A stretch of 64,000 nt of DNA from JACVRW01 sp963751105 (lineage in GTDB: Bacteria; Actinomycetota; Thermoleophilia; Solirubrobacterales; Thermoleophilaceae). The position numbers were made by a program, and so were the translations under genes. Numbering within the stretch: the first letter of the stretch is position 1; every line of letters starts with the position of its first letter. The DNA lies in contig CAVVTG010000002.1 of the NCBI GenBank assembly GCA_963751105.1, positions 930,001 through 994,000 on the forward strand, written 5' to 3'. The notes beneath the pieces are model-generated. The model made no database searches. It saw only the letters and a list, made by a program, of their open reading frames with translations, and was not told where the DNA came from. Positions 25,721 through 35,220 of the stretch are shown one piece after another.

Positions 25721-27871
25721 TCACTTGATGAACAGGATCTCGGAGTACTTCGGCAGCGGCCAGAGGTCGTCGGCCACCACCTTCTCCAGCCGGTCGCCGA
25801 TCTCGCGCACGGCCGCCAGCGCCGTGATCTGGTGGTCGCGGGCGTACACGGCCAGCTCGAGGCCCTCCACGCCGTCCGGGTAGACATTGGCCTTCTCGAG
25901 CTCGGTGATCGCCCCGGCGAACGCGCTGACCAGCTCGCGGGTCTCCGCCGCCATCGCCTCCATGCCGGCGGCCTCGACGAGCGCCACGTGGCGCAGCGCG
26001 GCCGGGAGGAGCATGGTCCGGGCCATCGAGGCGGCGGTCTCCGTCTCGATGTTGGCTCCCGTCACATACTGCTCGGCCCACACCTCGAAGCGTGATTCGA
26101 GCTCGCGCTTCGACAGCACGTCGTACTTCTCGAACGCCGTCACGGTCTGGTCCGACAGGATCTCGGGCAGAGCGTCCGGCGTGGTCTTCAGGTTCTTGAG
26201 CCCACGGCTCTCGGCCTCCGCGTGCCATTCGTCGGCGTAGTTGTCGCCGCCGAAGATGATGCGCTTGCTCTCCGTGTAGGCCTCACCGGCCACCTCGGCC
26301 ACGGACGCGGCCAGGTCGCTGGAGTCGGTCGACAGCTTGCTCTCGAGCTTGTCGGCCAGGTCGTCGATCGCCTCCGCCACGATGGTGTTCAGCACCGTGT
26401 TGGGAAAGGCGAGCGACATGCTCGACCCGAGGGCGCGGAACTCGAACTTGTTTCCGGTGAAGGCGAACGGAGACGTCCGGTTGCGGTCGCCACCGTGCAT
26501 CGGCAGCGGCGGCAGCACCGGGGTGCCGAGCCCGAGCACCGACGCCGGCGTGTGCGGGTCTCCCTCGCCGGAGGCGATCGCGTCGAACACCTTCTCCAGC
26601 TCAGCGCCGAGGAAGATCGAGATGATCGCCGGCGGAGCCTCGTTGGCGCCCAGGCGATGGTCCTGTCCGAGGTTCGCCACCGAGGCCCGCAGCAGGCCCT
26701 GATGCTTGTCCACGGCATTGATGACCGCGGCGCAGAAGAACAGGAAGTTCACGTTGTCGGCCGGGGTGTCGCCCGGTTCCATCAGGTTGTGGCCGGTGTC
26801 GGTGCTCATCGACCAGTTGTTGTGCTTGCCCGAGCCGTTGACGCCCGCGAAGGGCTTCTCGTGCAGGAGGCATACGAGCCCGTACTTGCGGGCCACCTTC
26901 TGCATCACCTGCATCGTGAGCTGCTGGTGGTCGGAGCCGACGTTCGAGTTCTCGAACACCGGCGCGATCTCGTACTGAGCGGGGGCGACCTCGTTGTGCC
27001 TGGTCTTGACCGGCACGCCGAGCTTGGCCAGCTCCAGCTCGGTGTCCATCATGCAGGCGAGCACCCGCTCGGGGATGGAGCCGAAGTAGTGGTCGTCGAG
27101 CTCGTGGCCCTTCGGAGGCTTGGCTCCGAACAGCGTGCGCCCGGTGTTGATCAGGTCGGGCCGTTCGAAGTAGTACTGCTCGTCGATCAGGAAGTACTCC
27201 TGCTCGGGCCCCACCGTGGTGAACACGCGGGCGGCCTCGTCGTCGCCCAGGAGGCGCAGCGCGCGGACGGCCGAGCGCGAGAGCGCGTCCATCGAGCGAA
27301 GCAGCGGGATCTTGTGGTCGAGGGCCTCGCCCGTCCACGAGGCGAAGGCCGTGGGGATGCACAGCAGCGCGCCGTTGGGGTTCTCGAGGATGAACGCCGG
27401 GCTGGTGGGGTCCCAGGCCGTGTAGCCGCGCGCCTCGAAGGTGGCCCTCACGCCACCGGTGGGGAACGAGGAGGCGTCCGGCTCGCCCTGGATCAGCTCT
27501 TTGCCCGAGAACTCGGCCAATGCGATGCCGTCGCCGGCCGGGCCGAAGAACGAGTCGTGCTTCTCGGCGGTGAGCCCGGTGAGCGGCTGGAACACGTGCG
27601 TGTAGTGCGTGGCGCCCCGCTCGAGGCCCCACTCCTTCATGGCGAGCGCCACCGAGTCGGCGAGCGACGGATCGAGCGGCTCGCCCTGCTCGAGGGTCCG
27701 CTGAAGGCGCTTGTAGGTGTCCTTGGGCAGCCGCGTCCGCTGCACGGCGGCGGAGAAGACGTTCTCGCCGAAGGGGTAGTTCGTCGGCTGGGTCAGATCG
27801 ACGGCGCCGAGAGCCGCTCCGTTAGGGCTCCACTGGGCGGCGGTGACGTTCTGCTGGCGGATTCTGGGCAT
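25721..27871 (-). CDS. glnN: glutamine synthetase type III
   Basis: ATP-dependent glutamine synthesis from glutamate and ammonium. At 716 residues it fits the large GSIII family. Visible blocks are FGENVFSAAVQR (GSIII N-terminal domain), GPEQEYFLID (metal Glu residues), RHNEVAPAQYEIAPVFE, VCLLHEKPFAGVNGSGKHNNWSMSTDTG (glutamate/ATP site) and NRTSPFAFTGNKFEFRALGSS. A C-terminal helical extension (about 560-716) is typical of GSIII. The ATG at 27871 follows AGGAGG by about 12 nt. It stands alone between a shared terminator and a decayed gene. GSIII is not regulated by adenylylation as GlnA-I is. Confidence 0.95.
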   Translation of the reverse strand: MPRIRQQNVTAAQWSPNGAALGAVDLTQPTNYPFGENVFSAAVQRTRLPKDTYKRLQRTLEQGEPLDPSLADSVALAMKEWGLERGATHYTHVFQPLTGLTAEKHDSFFGPAGDGIALAEFSGKELIQGEPDASSFPTGGVRATFEARGYTAWDPTSPAFILENPNGALLCIPTAFASWTGEALDHKIPLLRSMDALSRSAVRALRLLGDDEAARVFTTVGPEQEYFLIDEQYYFERPDLINTGRTLFGAKPPKGHELDDHYFGSIPERVLACMMDTELELAKLGVPVKTRHNEVAPAQYEIAPVFENSNVGSDHQQLTMQVMQKVARKYGLVCLLHEKPFAGVNGSGKHNNWSMSTDTGHNLMEPGDTPADNVNFLFFCAAVINAVDKHQGLLRASVANLGQDHRLGANEAPPAIISIFLGAELEKVFDAIASGEGDPHTPASVLGLGTPVLPPLPMHGGDRNRTSPFAFTGNKFEFRALGSSMSLAFPNTVLNTIVAEAIDDLADKLESKLSTDSSDLAASVAEVAGEAYTESKRIIFGGDNYADEWHAEAESRGLKNLKTTPDALPEILSDQTVTAFEKYDVLSKRELESRFEVWAEQYVTGANIETETAASMARTMLLPAALRHVALVEAAGMEAMAAETRELVSAFAGAITELEKANVYPDGVEGLELAVYARDHQITALAAVREIGDRLEKVVADDLWPLPKYSEILFIK

Positions 27872-27962
27872 GTCGTGGGGAGTCCTCCTGGCTGGTTCCG
27901 GGCACCGCCAAAGCTATAGACGCCCGGGCCGGGTGGCCTTGTACAGCTGTCCAAAGATCGCC

Positions 27963-28280
27963 GTGGCGCCTTCGCCCGGCTGTCAGCCGGGGAGGGCCAG
28001 CGACAGTGGTGCTCGCCCTGCTCGACGAGGCGGCGTTCTGGGACGCGGGCCCTGGTGGCAGCTCGTTTTCTTCTACCTGCTCGGCTTCGGGGGCGTGCTG
28101 CTCGGCTGCGCCGCGCGGGGAGCACCGCAGGGGGTGTCCGGCGTGGCGCGCGGCCTGCTCGTGGCTCACGTCTATGCCTTCTACTCCTGGCTGCTCTGGC
28201 CGGTGCTCCTTCGCTCGACGGCACGCCAGCTCACGGAGCGCCGCGACTGGGCGAAGACCGAGCGCGAACCGGTGAGCTGA
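27963..28280 (+). pseudogene. glycosyltransferase-family-2-like C-terminal remnant
   Basis: No complete gene is seen at 27872-28333. The downstream frame encodes two membrane-like segments (WWQLVFFYLLGFGGVLLGCAA and LLVAHVYAFYSWLLWPVLL) and ends DWAKTEREPVS, which resembles the C-terminus of membrane glycosyltransferase-2 proteins. A preceding fragment, VLALLDEAAFWDAGP, is in another frame, with the change near 28040-28060. A GTG at 27963 could start a small protein, but the combination looks like the frameshifted tail of a lost gene. Family identification is from memory of the ending and is tentative. Confidence 0.45.
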
Positions 28281-28333
28281 GCCCGTCAATTCCGTCCAAG
28301 CCGGCGCACGGGCTCGTGCGTAGTCTCGGGTGA

Positions 28334-29224
28334 ATGGCGGCGATCGAGCTAAAGGGGGTCGTGAAGACCTTCGGCACCATCCGGGCCGTCGACGGTCTCG
28401 ACCTCGACGTGCCGGAAGGCACCTGCCTCGGTCTGCTGGGCCCGAACGGCGCCGGCAAGAGCACCACGATGCGCATGCTCACCGGGCAGGCGGTGGCCGA
28501 CGAAGGCTCGATCCGGGTGCTGGGCCACTCGCTCCCCGGCGAGTCGAAGGAGGCGCGCGCCGAGATGGGGGTGGTGCCTCAGCTCGACAACCTCGACGTG
28601 GACGTGACCGTGGAGGACAACCTCGCGGTCTTCGCGCGCCTCTATCGGGTGCGCGACGTGAAGGAGGCGGTCGAGCGCGGCCTGACGCTCGCCCGGCTCA
28701 CCGAGCGACGCAAGGATGCCGTGGACAAGCTCTCCGGCGGCATGCGCCGCCGGCTGCTCCTGGCGCGCGGCTTGGTGCACAACCCGCGGCTGCTTCTGCT
28801 CGACGAGCCGACGGTGGGCCTCGACCCTCAGATCCGCACCGAGCTGTGGTCGCTCATCGACGGCCTGCGCAACGAGGGCGCGACCATCCTCATGTCCACC
28901 CACTACATCGAGGAGGCCGAGCGACTGGCCGACGAGGTGGCGGTGATGGCGCACGGCAAGGTGCTCGACCGCGGCCGGCCGAGCGAGCTGATCACCAAGC
29001 ACGCCGGGCGCGAGACGGCCGAGGTGTACGGCCCGCCGGCGCGCCTCGCCGAGGTGCGCGAGAAGGCCCAGGCCGAGGACCTGCTGGTGCGGCCGGCCGG
29101 CCCGGCCGTGGCCATCATGGGCGCCGAGCGCGCCCGCAACGGCGCGATTCCCGACGACGCCGTCAAGCGCCGGGCCTCCCTCGAGGATGTCTTCGTGGTG
29201 CTGACGGGCGAGGAGGCCGAGTAA
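28334..29224 (+). CDS. ABC transporter ATP-binding protein (DrrA/NodI type)
   Basis: ATPase of a two-gene ABC-2 exporter, 296 residues. It shows Walker A GPNGAGKST, Q-loop VPQLDN, signature LSGGMRRRLLLARGL, Walker B LLLLDEP, D-loop GLDPQ and switch His STHYIEEAERL. The C-terminal ~70 residues are the extension common in DrrA-like exporters. The ATG has TAGTCT 7 nt upstream and no Shine-Dalgarno, fitting a leaderless transcript. The permease ATG follows the TAA stop without a gap. Substrate cannot be told; drugs, lipids or polysaccharide are typical for the family. Confidence 0.93.
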   Translation: MAAIELKGVVKTFGTIRAVDGLDLDVPEGTCLGLLGPNGAGKSTTMRMLTGQAVADEGSIRVLGHSLPGESKEARAEMGVVPQLDNLDVDVTVEDNLAVFARLYRVRDVKEAVERGLTLARLTERRKDAVDKLSGGMRRRLLLARGLVHNPRLLLLDEPTVGLDPQIRTELWSLIDGLRNEGATILMSTHYIEEAERLADEVAVMAHGKVLDRGRPSELITKHAGRETAEVYGPPARLAEVREKAQAEDLLVRPAGPAVAIMGAERARNGAIPDDAVKRRASLEDVFVVLTGEEAE

Positions 29225-29992
29225 ATGCGACGCCTCGAGCCCGCGGCCATCGGTGGGGTGATGAGCCGCGAGGTGGCCAACTTCCGCACCTTCTGGAAGG
29301 CCACCACCTTCTCCAGCCTGCTCGAGCCTGTGGTCTACCTGCTGGCCTTCGGGCTCGGCCTGGGCGCCACGATCGTCGACCGGGTGGACGGGCTCAGCTA
29401 CGTGGAGTTCGTCGGGACGGGAATGGTGGCCACCGCCGTCATCTTCTCCAGCGCGCTGCCGGCCATGTTCGGCACGTTCGTCAAGGAGCGCTTTCAGCGC
29501 ACCTACGACGCGATCATGGCCGCGCCGGTCGACGTGGAGGAGCTGGTGACCGCCGAAATGCTCTGGATCGGGATCCGCTCCGGCTTCTACGGCTGCTTTC
29601 CGCTCATCGTGTCGATGCTGTTCGGGCTCGATCCCTCGCCGGGGATGCTGGTCGTCCCCCTGTTCGCCTTCATCACCGCGCTCGGGTTCGCGGCGTTCGG
29701 GATCGCCGTTGCGGGCAGCGTGTCGAAGATCGATCAGTTCAGCTACGTCACCACCCTCGTGATCACCCCGCTGTTCCTCGTCGCCGGCACCTTCTTCCCC
29801 ATCGACGAGCTTCCCGAGGGCGTTCAGGTGGCCGCCCAGTTCAATCCCCTCCATCAGCTGGTGGAGCTGGTGCGCCACGCCTGCTTCGGGTTCGAGGCCA
29901 CGGACCTGCTCCGGGTAGGCGCGCTCGTGGTGTTCGCAGTGGCGCTGTGGCGAGTGGCCATCTCGCGCATGACCGCCCGGCTGATCGACTGA
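29225..29992 (+). CDS. ABC-2 type permease (DrrB/NodJ type)
   Basis: Membrane partner of the ATPase just upstream, 255 residues. About six membrane segments are visible (near 31-52, 65-90, 110-135, 143-165, 173-193, 225-245), with the ABC-2 signature region AAQFNPLHQLVELVRHACFG before the last. The first residues FRTFWKATTFSSLLEPVVYLLAFGLGLG match the NodJ/DrrB amphipathic start. No extra exporter component or regulator is adjacent. Confidence 0.9.
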   Translation: MRRLEPAAIGGVMSREVANFRTFWKATTFSSLLEPVVYLLAFGLGLGATIVDRVDGLSYVEFVGTGMVATAVIFSSALPAMFGTFVKERFQRTYDAIMAAPVDVEELVTAEMLWIGIRSGFYGCFPLIVSMLFGLDPSPGMLVVPLFAFITALGFAAFGIAVAGSVSKIDQFSYVTTLVITPLFLVAGTFFPIDELPEGVQVAAQFNPLHQLVELVRHACFGFEATDLLRVGALVVFAVALWRVAISRMTARLID

Positions 29993-30006
29993 TCACTGCC
30001 AAAGCA

Positions 30007-30036
30007 TTCGACCGCTGGTCGAACTCAGGCACCTGA
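30007..30036 (+). terminator. tandem hairpins after ABC exporter
   Basis: TTCGACC (30007-30013) and GGTCGAA (30017-30023) form a 7-bp stem with a 3-nt loop. Immediately after, TCAGG (30025-30029) and CCTGA (30032-30036) form a second small hairpin. They begin 15 nt after the permease stop. A terminator is the simplest reading; there is no T-run. Confidence 0.55.
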
Positions 30037-30091
30037 ATCTCCGACAGCGGTCCAAAGGCAGCGGGGCGGAGGGTCGCCAACCTGGTGATGG

Positions 30092-30250
30092 ATGCTCCTC
30101 CCCTCCGACACCGGCGCCCGCACCCGGGCCGACCTCCTCCTCACCGGTCCGACCGGCTTCCTCGGTACGGAGCCGTTGGCGCGGCTTCTAGAGGACACCG
30201 ATCGCCGGGTGTGGGCGCCGGTTCGGGCGGGCAGGGACGCGGAGCTCTAG
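30092..30250 (+). pseudogene. truncated NAD(P)-binding thioester-reductase/SDR remnant
   Basis: A 52-codon frame encodes RADLLLTGPTGFLGTEPLARLLEDTDRRVWAPVRAGRDAEL and then stops. This is the beginning of an extended SDR of the male-sterility/thioester-reductase type (usual form TGATGFLG, then ...ALVRA). Here the first Ala of the dinucleotide motif is Pro and the remaining several hundred residues are missing. It overlaps the convergent glutamate dehydrogenase stop by 4 bp. It looks like a gene cut off by a deletion, though a translated micro-ORF is not excluded. The rest of 29993-30246 holds the hairpins above and nothing else recognisable. Confidence 0.6.
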
Positions 30251-33200
30251 GCCTGAGGCGCACCCATCAGGTTGCGCACCGCGCGGACCCCCACCGACAG
30301 CGTGGTCAGGTCGAAGGTGCGCCCCGAGCGAATGTCCGCGAGGGTCTGAAGGCAGCGCTCGGCGCCGGGGTGTGAGTCGATCCACCCGTCCACACGCTCG
30401 CCCGGGCTCTCCAGGCGCGGGCCGTCCTGAAGCACCTGGGCGGTGAGGCCGCGGTGGATCGAGTAGAGGTCGTCGCGCAGTGCCGCCCGGGCCATGGCCT
30501 TCCAGCGGTCCTCGCGCCCGAGCGCGACTATGCGATCGCGCAGCCAGTGGATGTGAAGCCGCCGCCCGAGACGGAAGTGGACGGCCGCCACCGCCTCCAC
30601 GTGCAGGCCACTCTCCTCACCCACCTCCACTACGTCGAAGGTGGCGTACATGGTGGGCAGCGAGGCCACGCGCGTGGCGAGCTCGTCCGGCACGCCGGCG
30701 GTGCGCAGCTCGTCGACCCGCTGGGCCATCGGCTCCACGTCCGCCGGGTCGAGCAGCTTGGCCACGGACCCGTACAGCACCTGGGCGCCGGGAGAGAAGT
30801 GCTCCACGGTCGAGGTGATGTCCATCGGCGCGCGGCGGTTGCGCAACAGCCAGCGCGAGCCGCGCTCGATCAGCCGGCGACCCTCGAGCAGCATCCCCAG
30901 CTGGACGTCGGGGTCCACCTCGTTGTCGAGGGCCTCGATGTCGTTCCACTGGGGCCGCATCTCGAACACCTCGCGCGCCACCGCGTAGGCACGCGCGATC
31001 TCCGACCCCGGGGCGCCGGTCTCCTCGTGCAGCCTGAAGGCGAACGTCATGCCGCCGCCGTGCAGCATGTTGTTGACCACCTGGGTGGCCACGATCTCCC
31101 GGCCCAATCGGTGCGCGCCCATCACCTCGCGAAACTCCTCCGGCAGCTGCGGCGGGAAGTAGCGCGGCAGCTCGGCCGACAGATAGGGGTCCTCGGGCAC
31201 GTCGGAGTCGAGCAGTGCGGTGTACAGGAAGACCTTGGAGAACGCCAGCAGCACGGCCAGCTCGGGCCGGGTGAGACCGCGATGGGCGCGCGCCCGGTCG
31301 GCCAGCTCCTCCTCGTCGGGGAGGGCCTCGAGCTCGCGATCCAGACGGGCGGCGCTCTCCAGGGCACGGATGAAGCGCTGGTGAACCTCGAGCATCGAGG
31401 GCGCCTGCTCCTCGGCCAGGCTCAGCGTCTCGGCCTGCTCGTAGTTGTCCTTGAGCACCAGGTCGGCCACGGCGTCGGTCATCCGGGCCATCAGCACGTC
31501 CCGCTGCTTGACCGTCATGTCGCCCGCCCTCACCACCGCGTCGAGCAGGATCTTGATGTTGACCTCGCGGTCCGAGCAGTCCACGCCGGCCGAGTTGTCG
31601 ATGGCGTCCGTGTTGATGCGCCCGCCGCCCAGCGCGTACTCCACACGCCCGGGCTGAGTGAAGCCCAGGTTGCCGCCCTCGCCCACCACGCGGCAGCGCA
31701 GCTCGTCGCCGTTCACCCGCACGCCGTCGTTGGACTTGTCCCCGGCATCGGAATGGGTCTCGGCGGACGCCTTGACGTAGGTCCCGATGCCGCCGTTCCA
31801 GAGCAAGTCCACCTGCGCGCGCAGCAGCCCGCGGATCAGCTCGTTGGGGGTGAGCCGCGAGCTCTCCAGCCCGAGCAGCTCCTGGGCCTCCTCGGACAGC
31901 TCGACCGACTTGGCGGTCCGCGGCCAGACGCCGCCACCGCGTGAGATGAGCTCCCGGTCGTAGTCCGACCACGACGAGCGCTGCAGTCCGAACAGCCGCT
32001 TGCGCTCCTCCCAGCTCGCCCCCGGGTCGGGATCGGGGTCGATGAAGATCTCGCGGTGGTTGAACGCGGCCACCAGGCGGATGCGCTTGGAGAGCAGCAT
32101 CCCGTTGCCGAACACGTCGCCGGACATGTCGCCGACACCGACGACGCTGAACGGCTGCGAGCTCACGTTGTGCCCGAGCTCGCGGAAGTGGCGCTTGACC
32201 GATTCCCACGCTCCCGCCGCGGTGATGCCCATGCGCTTGTGGTCGTAGCCCGACGAGCCCCCGGACGCGAAGGCGTCGCCCAGCCAGTAGTCGTACTCGG
32301 CCGCCACCGAGTTGGCCATGTCCGAGAACGTGGCGGTCCCCTTGTCGGCCGCCACCACGAGATAGGGGTCGTCGCCGTCGTAGCGCACCACGCCCGGCGG
32401 CGGCTCGATCTCGTCACTCACGATGTTGTCGGTCACGTCGAGCAGTCCCCGGATGAAGGTCCGGTAGCAGGCCTCCACCTCGGCCAGAAGCTCCTCACGG
32501 TCCCCGCCCTCGGGCGGGCGCTTGACCACGAAGCCTCCCTTGGCGCCCACCGGCACGATCACCGCGTTCTTGACCATCTGCGCCTTCATCAGCCCCAGCA
32601 CTTCGGTGCGGAAGTCCTCGCGCCGGTCCGACCAGCGCAACCCGCCGCGCGCCACCCGGCCGCCGCGCAGGTGGACTCCCTCGGTGCGCGGCGAGTAGAC
32701 GAAGATCTCGAACGCCGGGCGCGGCTCGGGCAGCCAGGAGAGCGCGGTGGGATCGAGCTTGAACGAGAGGTAGGGGCGATGCTTCCCGTCGGCGTCGGTG
32801 CGGAAGAAGTTGGTGCGCAGCGTCGCACGCACGACGCTCAGGAAGCGACGGAGGATCAGGTCACGGTCGAGGCTCTCGACGGCGTCGATGGTCTTCTCGA
32901 TGCGGCGCTCCAGCTCGGTCGCGCCCTGGGGATCGGCGCGCGCCGGGTCGAAGCGGGTGCGAAACAGCTCGAGCAGCAGGGCGGCCACGTCGGGATGCGA
33001 GGTCAGCACATCCTCCACGTAGCGATCGCTGTAGGTGGAGCCCGTCTGGCGCAGGTAGCGAGCCACGGCCCGCAGCACGGTTACGTCGCGCCAGGTCAGG
33101 CCGGCCGCGAGGACGAGGCGGTTGTAGCCGTCGTTCTCGACCTCGCCCCGCCAGGTGCGGGCGAACGCTTCCTGGAACGCCTCGCGGACCGCCGCGGCGT

Positions 33201-35085
33201 CGGGATCGCCGTGGCCGCGATGCACCAGGCCGAAGTCGTAGATCCAGGCCGCCTCGCCGTCTCGAGGCTTGATCGCGTAGGGCCGCTCATCGGCCACCTG
33301 GACGCCCATGTTCTCGAACAGCGGCAGCACGTCCGACAGCGCCAGCGGGCGTCCGCCTCGGTAGAGCTTGGCGCGCAGCACTCCCGGCGCGGCCTCGAGC
33401 GGCCGGTAGAGGCTGATCTCGAGCCCGGCGCCGTCGGGCAGCGTCTCCAGATGGCGCAGATCGGCGAGCGCCGAGCGCGCCACCCAGTCGGCCCGGTAGG
33501 CGGTGGGGAAGGCTTCGCCGTAGCGCCGGAACAGACGGGTGCCTCGCTCCTCGCCCTGGTCCTCGAGCAGGGCCTGCTCGAAGTCGTCGCCCCATGAGCG
33601 CGTCGCGGCCACCAGCAGGAGCTCGACCTGACGGGTGTCGACCTCCGGCTGCCGGCCGGGCTCGATGTAGGCCATGTAGTGAAGGCGGACGAGCACCGAC
33701 TCCGAGACCCGGGTGGTGTAGTCGATCGCCTTGGCGTCGGTCACGTCGCGCAGGATGGCCTCGATGCGGCGGCGGTTCTCGGTGTTGAAGCGATCGCGCG
33801 GCACGAACACCAGGCACGAGAAGAAGCGTCCGAAGCGGTCGCGGCGCACGAACAGTCGCAGCCGCTGGCGCTCGCCGAGATGCAGGATGCCGATGGCGGT
33901 CTCGAACAGCTCCTCGGGCGACACCTGGAAGAGCTCGTCGCGGGGATGCGCCTCCAGCACCTCGATCAGCGCCTTCTCGTTGTGGCTTCCGTGCGGGAAG
34001 GCGGCTCGCCTCAGCACAGCGGCCGACTTGCGCCGCAGGATCGGTATCTCCGCCAGCCGCGACTCGTAGGCGGTGTGGGTGTAGAGCCCGAGGAAGCGCC
34101 GCTCGCCGACCACGTTCCCCTCGGCGTCGAAGCGCTTGACCCCGACGTAGTCGAGATAGGACGGCCGGTGCACGGTGGCCCGGGAGTTGGCCTTGGTCAG
34201 GTTGAGCAGGTGCGGCTCGAGGGCCAGCGCCCGGACCTCGGGCGGAAGCTTGTCGAATGAGCGCGATCGCGGCTCGCTGCCCGCCTGCCGCAGGATGCCC
34301 AGCCCCGAGCCGGCTATCGCCTGCAGCGAGAGCTCCTCGTCGTCCTCGATCAGCTCGTAGTCGCGGTAGCCGAGGAAGGTGAAGTTGTGGTCCTCAAGCC
34401 ACTCGAGGAAGGCGCGCGACTCGGCCACCTCCTCCTCGTCGAGGCCGGGCGGCGGTGAGTCGCGCAGCTCCACCGCAAGCTCGTGCGCGCGCTCGCGCAT
34501 CGCGGCCCAGTCGTCCACGGCCGCGCCCACCTCGCCGATCACGCGCAGGACGTGGGCGTGCAGCTCCTCGAGCCGGTCGGGATCGGTCTGACGGTTGACC
34601 TCGACGTGGATCACCGACTCGGCGATGGCCCGGTCCGCGTCGGGTGAGTCGGCGGTGGGTGGGGCGAGCAGCTCCTCGAGCTCGCCCTCCTCGTCCCGGC
34701 GCACGTCGAGCACCGGATGGATGATCAGGTGAACGCCGTACCCGCGCCGGTTGAGCTCCATCGTGATCGAGTCGATCAGGAAGGGCTTGTCGTCGGTCAC
34801 GACCTCAACGGCGGTGTGCGTGCTCTGCCAGCCGTGAGTCTCGAACTGCGGGGTGTACACCCGCAGCTTGGTCTCGCCGGGAGCGCGCTGCCGGGCGAAG
34901 CCGAGCAGCCCGACGGCCAGTCCGTACAGATCGAGCGGGTCGCGCTCGGCGATGTCCTCCGGCGAGATCCAGCGGTAGAACTGACGGACGAACGCTTCGG
35001 CGTCGGCGGAGCCGTCCTCGGTCAGCTCGCGCACTCGCGAGCAGACCTCCTCGATCAGTGCCTCGTCCGCTTCCCTGACGCTCAC
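30247..35085 (-). CDS. gdh: NAD-specific glutamate dehydrogenase, large (Bac_GDH) type
   Basis: Oxidative deamination of glutamate to 2-oxoglutarate and ammonium with NAD. The 1612-residue length fits the L-GDH180 class. The N-terminal half has ACT-like and helical domains (TDDKPFLIDSITMELNRRGY, FLGYRDYEL). The catalytic part from about 800 shows RVARGGLRWSDRREDFRTEVLGLMKAQMVKNA, PVGAKGGFVVK, SDMANSVAAEYDYWLGDAFASGGSSGYDHK and VVGVGDMSGDVFGNGM (NAD domain). The GTG start at 35085 has GGGAG 6 nt upstream. This class is usually catabolic, balancing the biosynthetic GSIII at 25721. It is a single-gene unit. Confidence 0.95.
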   Translation of the reverse strand: MSVREADEALIEEVCSRVRELTEDGSADAEAFVRQFYRWISPEDIAERDPLDLYGLAVGLLGFARQRAPGETKLRVYTPQFETHGWQSTHTAVEVVTDDKPFLIDSITMELNRRGYGVHLIIHPVLDVRRDEEGELEELLAPPTADSPDADRAIAESVIHVEVNRQTDPDRLEELHAHVLRVIGEVGAAVDDWAAMRERAHELAVELRDSPPPGLDEEEVAESRAFLEWLEDHNFTFLGYRDYELIEDDEELSLQAIAGSGLGILRQAGSEPRSRSFDKLPPEVRALALEPHLLNLTKANSRATVHRPSYLDYVGVKRFDAEGNVVGERRFLGLYTHTAYESRLAEIPILRRKSAAVLRRAAFPHGSHNEKALIEVLEAHPRDELFQVSPEELFETAIGILHLGERQRLRLFVRRDRFGRFFSCLVFVPRDRFNTENRRRIEAILRDVTDAKAIDYTTRVSESVLVRLHYMAYIEPGRQPEVDTRQVELLLVAATRSWGDDFEQALLEDQGEERGTRLFRRYGEAFPTAYRADWVARSALADLRHLETLPDGAGLEISLYRPLEAAPGVLRAKLYRGGRPLALSDVLPLFENMGVQVADERPYAIKPRDGEAAWIYDFGLVHRGHGDPDAAAVREAFQEAFARTWRGEVENDGYNRLVLAAGLTWRDVTVLRAVARYLRQTGSTYSDRYVEDVLTSHPDVAALLLELFRTRFDPARADPQGATELERRIEKTIDAVESLDRDLILRRFLSVVRATLRTNFFRTDADGKHRPYLSFKLDPTALSWLPEPRPAFEIFVYSPRTEGVHLRGGRVARGGLRWSDRREDFRTEVLGLMKAQMVKNAVIVPVGAKGGFVVKRPPEGGDREELLAEVEACYRTFIRGLLDVTDNIVSDEIEPPPGVVRYDGDDPYLVVAADKGTATFSDMANSVAAEYDYWLGDAFASGGSSGYDHKRMGITAAGAWESVKRHFRELGHNVSSQPFSVVGVGDMSGDVFGNGMLLSKRIRLVAAFNHREIFIDPDPDPGASWEERKRLFGLQRSSWSDYDRELISRGGGVWPRTAKSVELSEEAQELLGLESSRLTPNELIRGLLRAQVDLLWNGGIGTYVKASAETHSDAGDKSNDGVRVNGDELRCRVVGEGGNLGFTQPGRVEYALGGGRINTDAIDNSAGVDCSDREVNIKILLDAVVRAGDMTVKQRDVLMARMTDAVADLVLKDNYEQAETLSLAEEQAPSMLEVHQRFIRALESAARLDRELEALPDEEELADRARAHRGLTRPELAVLLAFSKVFLYTALLDSDVPEDPYLSAELPRYFPPQLPEEFREVMGAHRLGREIVATQVVNNMLHGGGMTFAFRLHEETGAPGSEIARAYAVAREVFEMRPQWNDIEALDNEVDPDVQLGMLLEGRRLIERGSRWLLRNRRAPMDITSTVEHFSPGAQVLYGSVAKLLDPADVEPMAQRVDELRTAGVPDELATRVASLPTMYATFDVVEVGEESGLHVEAVAAVHFRLGRRLHIHWLRDRIVALGREDRWKAMARAALRDDLYSIHRGLTAQVLQDGPRLESPGERVDGWIDSHPGAERCLQTLADIRSGRTFDLTTLSVGVRAVRNLMGAPQA

Positions 35086-35220
35086 CGCTGTCTCCCGAAT
35101 GCGAGTTCCCTGAGTGTATGCCCGGCGGGCGATCGGGCAACCGGGCTGAACGGGGAGTTGCCGGCTGGGTGGACCCGTGCACCGGGCAGGGTGGCGGATG
35201 GGGCGGGCGAAAGGGGTGGA

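Noticed and set aside
35086..35220. c-di-AMP (ydaO) riboswitch before the LysM/VanY gene
   Set aside because: Such peptidase genes are typical targets, but the 135-bp leader shows no recognisable conserved riboswitch core by eye.
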